NCBI GenBank assembly: GCA_902729315.2
Contig: LR746264.1
Coordinates: 1,118,501-1,182,500, forward strand
From: Spirodela intermedia
Taxonomy: Eukaryota > Streptophyta > Magnoliopsida > Alismatales > Araceae
Length of the DNA stretch: 64,000 bases
Direction: 5' to 3'
A program made the position numbers and the translations under genes. The notes under the pieces were generated by a model that searched no databases, was not told the DNA's origin, and worked only from the letters and a program-made list of their open reading frames with translations. Below are positions 61,962 through 64,000 of the stretch, piece after piece. Within the stretch, counting starts at the first letter, position 1; each line of letters starts with the position of its first letter.

Positions 61962-64000
61962 CTATTTTCTTGCATATCTCTCCCTTCATCATGATACACA
62001 TGAGGAGTAGCTTGGTCATAATCTACAAAAACTTTTGTAGATTTCTTGACTGTTTCTTCCTTCTTTATATCTTAGACGCTCTAATCTTCAAATAAGGGTA
62101 CATCTTTGCTTTTGAGCACCTTCTACTTTTCTGGATCCCACAACTTGTGACCAAACTGGTCATGTAAGTATAAACAAAATACATTATTTTGTCTTACCAT
62201 CTAATTTAGACCTATCCACGTCAAGAACATGTGCAAATGCACGACAACGAAATACAATGTTTGTAAGAAACTTCTTTTCATGCCCATACATTATCTGCAA
62301 CATTTCTATTCAGAGGTATAGATGGAGAAAGATTAATGAGATCAACAATTGTCCTTAATGCCTCGTCCCAAAACCTTTTGTGTAATTTAGCAAGTGAAAG
62401 CATATTGCTGATCTTCTCCATAATGGTGTAATTCGTCTTCTCTACAACTATATTATGTTGAGTGCCCAGTACTATCATCTCATGAATAATACCTTGCTAC
62501 CTAGAATACTCATGAAATAGATTCATGTACTCACCACCATTATCTAATCTTATACATTTCAGCTTCTTATCAGTCTCCCTCTCCACCCTGATCTGAAACC
62601 CTTTGAAGATGTCAACAACATGGTATTAAGTCTTCAGAGGATATATCTAAACTTTTCTAAAATGGTCATCAATAAATGTGACATAATATAATACACCACT
62701 AATGCCATGTAGAGCCACCTGCGGTCTTTGTCCTCAAAGGCTCACAAATATCTATTGTAGACACACTCTAAAACATGTATTTTCTAGGCAATAAAGAACT
62801 ATAAAAAGAAACTCTATGTTATTTATAAGTCAGGCAATTAACACATAGACTCAAATGAATACCTTTGAAATCAAGTAGGACCTCCTTAGAAAGAGCTTGC
62901 AGCCCTTTCTCACTCATGTGTCCTAGCCTCTTATGCCACAATTTCATGTTGTAATCTTTTTCTATGGCATTTAGCTAGTTGTCACACCCTTCAACTTGCA
63001 AACTATACAAGGTATTATACTTCTTTTCAGAAGCTACAACAAGTTAACCCCTTGTAACCTTTCATTTGCCTTTGCCAAACTTGCCTTCAAAGCCTTCATC
63101 ATCTAGTCTTCCAACTAAAATTAGATTCAGTCTTAGTTTCATCACATGCCTCATATCCTTCAACATCAACTTATAGCCAAGATTGGTCTTGATATGGATA
63201 TCACCAATGCCAATGATATCTATTGTTCCTAGATTGCCCATCTTGACAATGCCCAAATTTTCAACTTTATACATGACAAAAGACTCCCTCCTTGGTATAG
63301 CATCATAGGAAGCTTTTGTATCAACAATCCATTATGAATCTTGACAAACACAAAAAAAATATTGTCAATAGTAGACAGTCAAAAGATCACCACTTTGAAT
63401 AGTGGCCACAGTGTTTCCTTTTGATTCTTCATTCTCTACTTCTTTCTTCTTATTCTTATTTGTTTGCTTGTACTGACTCTTGATTCCTTTTTCATCACAA
63501 TTGTAACAAGTGATCTCCTTCCTTGACCTTGACTTCCTTTTGCTCTTGGAGTGACTTCTATATCTTGACTTTAACCTCCCTCTATTTTTTGTGACAAATG
63601 CTTATGCTTCACTAGTTGAGTTTCTCCTCAACTCTTCATTTAACAAACTACTTGTTACTTCACTCATGATGACAATATCATCTAGTATGGAATTGATGAG
63701 AGAAATCACTAGTGTCTCCCAACTATCAAACAGAGAATTGAGAAGTGACAATACTTGCAGCTGACTCATCTTTATCAAAGGTAACTGGTTATTAGTACTT
63801 TACATCTCATTCCAATGCTCAGTAATATAAGTACCTTCCTTTTACTTTAGATTTAGAAGTTTTTTGATCAAAAATGCCTTGTTATCTATTGTCCTTTTCA
63901 CATAAAGACTTTCTAGCTTCTTCCAAAGAAAGTGTGTAGAGCTCTGCTTGGATACATGGTGAAAAATATTATCATCGAGCCATTGCCTAATGAAGTCAAT
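61640..64000 (-). mobile_element. Degraded Copia retrotransposon, runs off the window
   Basis: Minus strand from the right edge inward: gag end with a broken zinc knuckle (CYNCDEKGIKSQ near 63500, where the family has His and a third Cys), GAG-pre-integrase (GIGDIHIKTNLGYKLMLKD and LNLILVGRLDDEGF, 63062-63274), and integrase (TIMEKISNMLSLAKLHKRFW, 62278-62478). Reverse transcriptase follows only in part before the fold-back. Frames are interrupted by stops. The gag start and right LTR lie beyond the window. Confidence 0.85.

Overview
This window is nuclear DNA of a flowering plant. The three genes at the left have many short introns with GT-AG borders, encode a chloroplast ferredoxin-sulfite reductase and a plant-type calcium-dependent kinase, and lie beside decayed Copia LTR retrotransposons. 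GC-rich polygalacturonase exons set in AT-rich repeats fit a monocot better than a eudicot, but that is an inference and I cannot name the species.

Layout: 1-3.6 kb is AT-rich decayed repeat with a TG/AG microsatellite. 4.6-20.5 kb is a compact gene island on the + strand: a plant guanylate kinase (10 coding exons, 405 aa predicted), chloroplast sulfite reductase (8 exons, 688 aa) and a group III-like CDPK (8 exons, 533 aa). All three reading frames could be assembled through their splice sites without a break. 20.5-30 kb holds repeats and a nearly complete but decayed 6.0-kb Copia element on the minus strand (22819-28850), with paired LTRs, a tRNA-Met-type primer site and a possible nested insertion.

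30.2-50.5 kb is a tandem array of three modules, each with one polygalacturonase gene on the minus strand plus shared flanks. PG1 (31589-33757) and PG3 (45273-47443) are intact 9-exon genes, each predicted at 439 aa with all four catalytic motifs. PG2 (38067-39751) is a pseudogene with a signal-peptide frameshift, a stop codon and a deletion of roughly 0.5 kb that removes two catalytic motifs. The three copies look like a mosaic, which suggests gene conversion. Parts of the module flanks recur at 21.0-22.5, 36.4-37.3, 41.0-43.4, 49.1-50.5 and 54.0-54.7 kb.

50.5-64 kb is repeat territory: three further degraded Copia pieces on the minus strand, several small tandem duplications, and a fold-back made from Copia sequence at 61.4-62.0 kb.

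The three left-hand genes are unrelated housekeeping or signalling functions (GMP phosphorylation, sulfur assimilation, calcium signalling) and need not act together. The polygalacturonases would be secreted to cut pectin in the cell wall. I found no tRNA, rRNA or CRISPR array. All similarities were judged by eye from the sequence; no alignment or database search was run.
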